Positions 5,537 through 5,748 of a stretch of 5,748 nucleotides of DNA are shown piece after piece; positions within the stretch are counted from its first letter, which is position 1; every line of letters begins with the position of its first letter. The notes under the pieces are model-generated. The model worked only from the letters and a program-made list of their open reading frames with translations. It was not told the DNA's origin and searched no databases. Made by a program: the position numbers and the translations under genes. Source of the stretch: Acidobacteriaceae bacterium (GTDB taxonomy: Bacteria; Acidobacteriota; Terriglobia; Terriglobales; SbA1); the NCBI GenBank assembly GCA_003136335.1, contig PLEA01000374.1:1-5748 (forward strand). The letters are read 5' to 3'.

Positions 5537-5748
5537 ATGAAGAATGTGTATGAAGTACTGCGGCAGAAAGAGATGGAACTGACCCGTCTGGAGAAGGAAG
5601 TGGAGGCTCTGCGGCTGGTGGCCCCACTGCTTTCCGAGGAAAAAGAGATGGTGTCGGACATGGCGAAGCCCACGTTGGCCACCGCCGTCAACGGGCCGCA
5701 AGCTGCACCCCGCATTCCGGTGCCTTCGTCGCCGTCGATTCCCGCGCC
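5537..5748 (+). CDS. Small coiled-coil protein, 3' end outside the window
   Basis: This frame is open to the window end, giving at least 70 residues. It begins MKNVYEVLRQKEMELTRLE. Residues 1-35 form a highly charged helix with heptad-like Leu spacing, probably a coiled coil. From about residue 46 it turns into a Pro/Ala/Ser-rich, likely disordered tail. The start at 5537 is preferred because AGGTG (5524-5528) lies 8 bases upstream; the in-frame ATG at 5531 is only 2 bases from that site. A strong promoter lies before it. No function can be assigned. Similar short proteins are, from memory, common in Acidobacteriota. It could pair with another coiled-coil partner or be the head of a longer protein. 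Confidence 0.7.
   Translation, partial: MKNVYEVLRQKEMELTRLEKEVEALRLVAPLLSEEKEMVSDMAKPTLATAVNGPQAAPRIPVPSSPSIPA

Overview
The window is GC-rich bacterial DNA, most like the chromosome of a soil-type Acidobacteriota (Koribacter/Terriglobia-like). This rests on gene style, GC-rich codon use, dispersed hairpin repeats between genes and sigma70-type promoters. It is recalled from family knowledge, not tested by a search. I see no tRNA, rRNA, CRISPR array, transposase or phage gene.

Layout: (1) 1-936 (+) encodes an acetamidase/formamidase-family protein whose N-terminus probably lies before the window. (2) 937-1081 is a short convergent spacer with two strong hairpins. (3) 2446-1082 (-) encodes a Tat-exported Gfo/Idh/MocA oxidoreductase, with a promoter candidate just upstream. 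(4) 2447-3202 is about 750 bases with no convincing gene. It holds a degenerate second copy of the spacer repeat, an orphan sigma70-like promoter, small hairpins and a compact cluster of three consensus DnaA boxes. (5) 3203-3604 (+) encodes a short RNase HI with its fourth catalytic Asp changed to Asn. Its stop codon lies inside a perfect 28-base palindrome. (6) 3725-5416 (+) encodes a GAF domain / zinc-ribbon protein with a C-terminal membrane anchor. (7) A strong promoter (5463-5490) drives a small coiled-coil protein that runs off the window.

The genes do not form one operon. The first two are convergent, and the Gfo/Idh/MocA gene and rnhA diverge from the long spacer. rnhA, the GAF gene and the coiled-coil gene are co-directional, but hairpins and separate promoter signals suggest separate transcription. 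The most notable part is the spacer before rnhA. Three DnaA boxes (3014-3092) and nine TGCA tetramers in about 190 bases make it a candidate replication origin or DnaA-controlled regulatory region.
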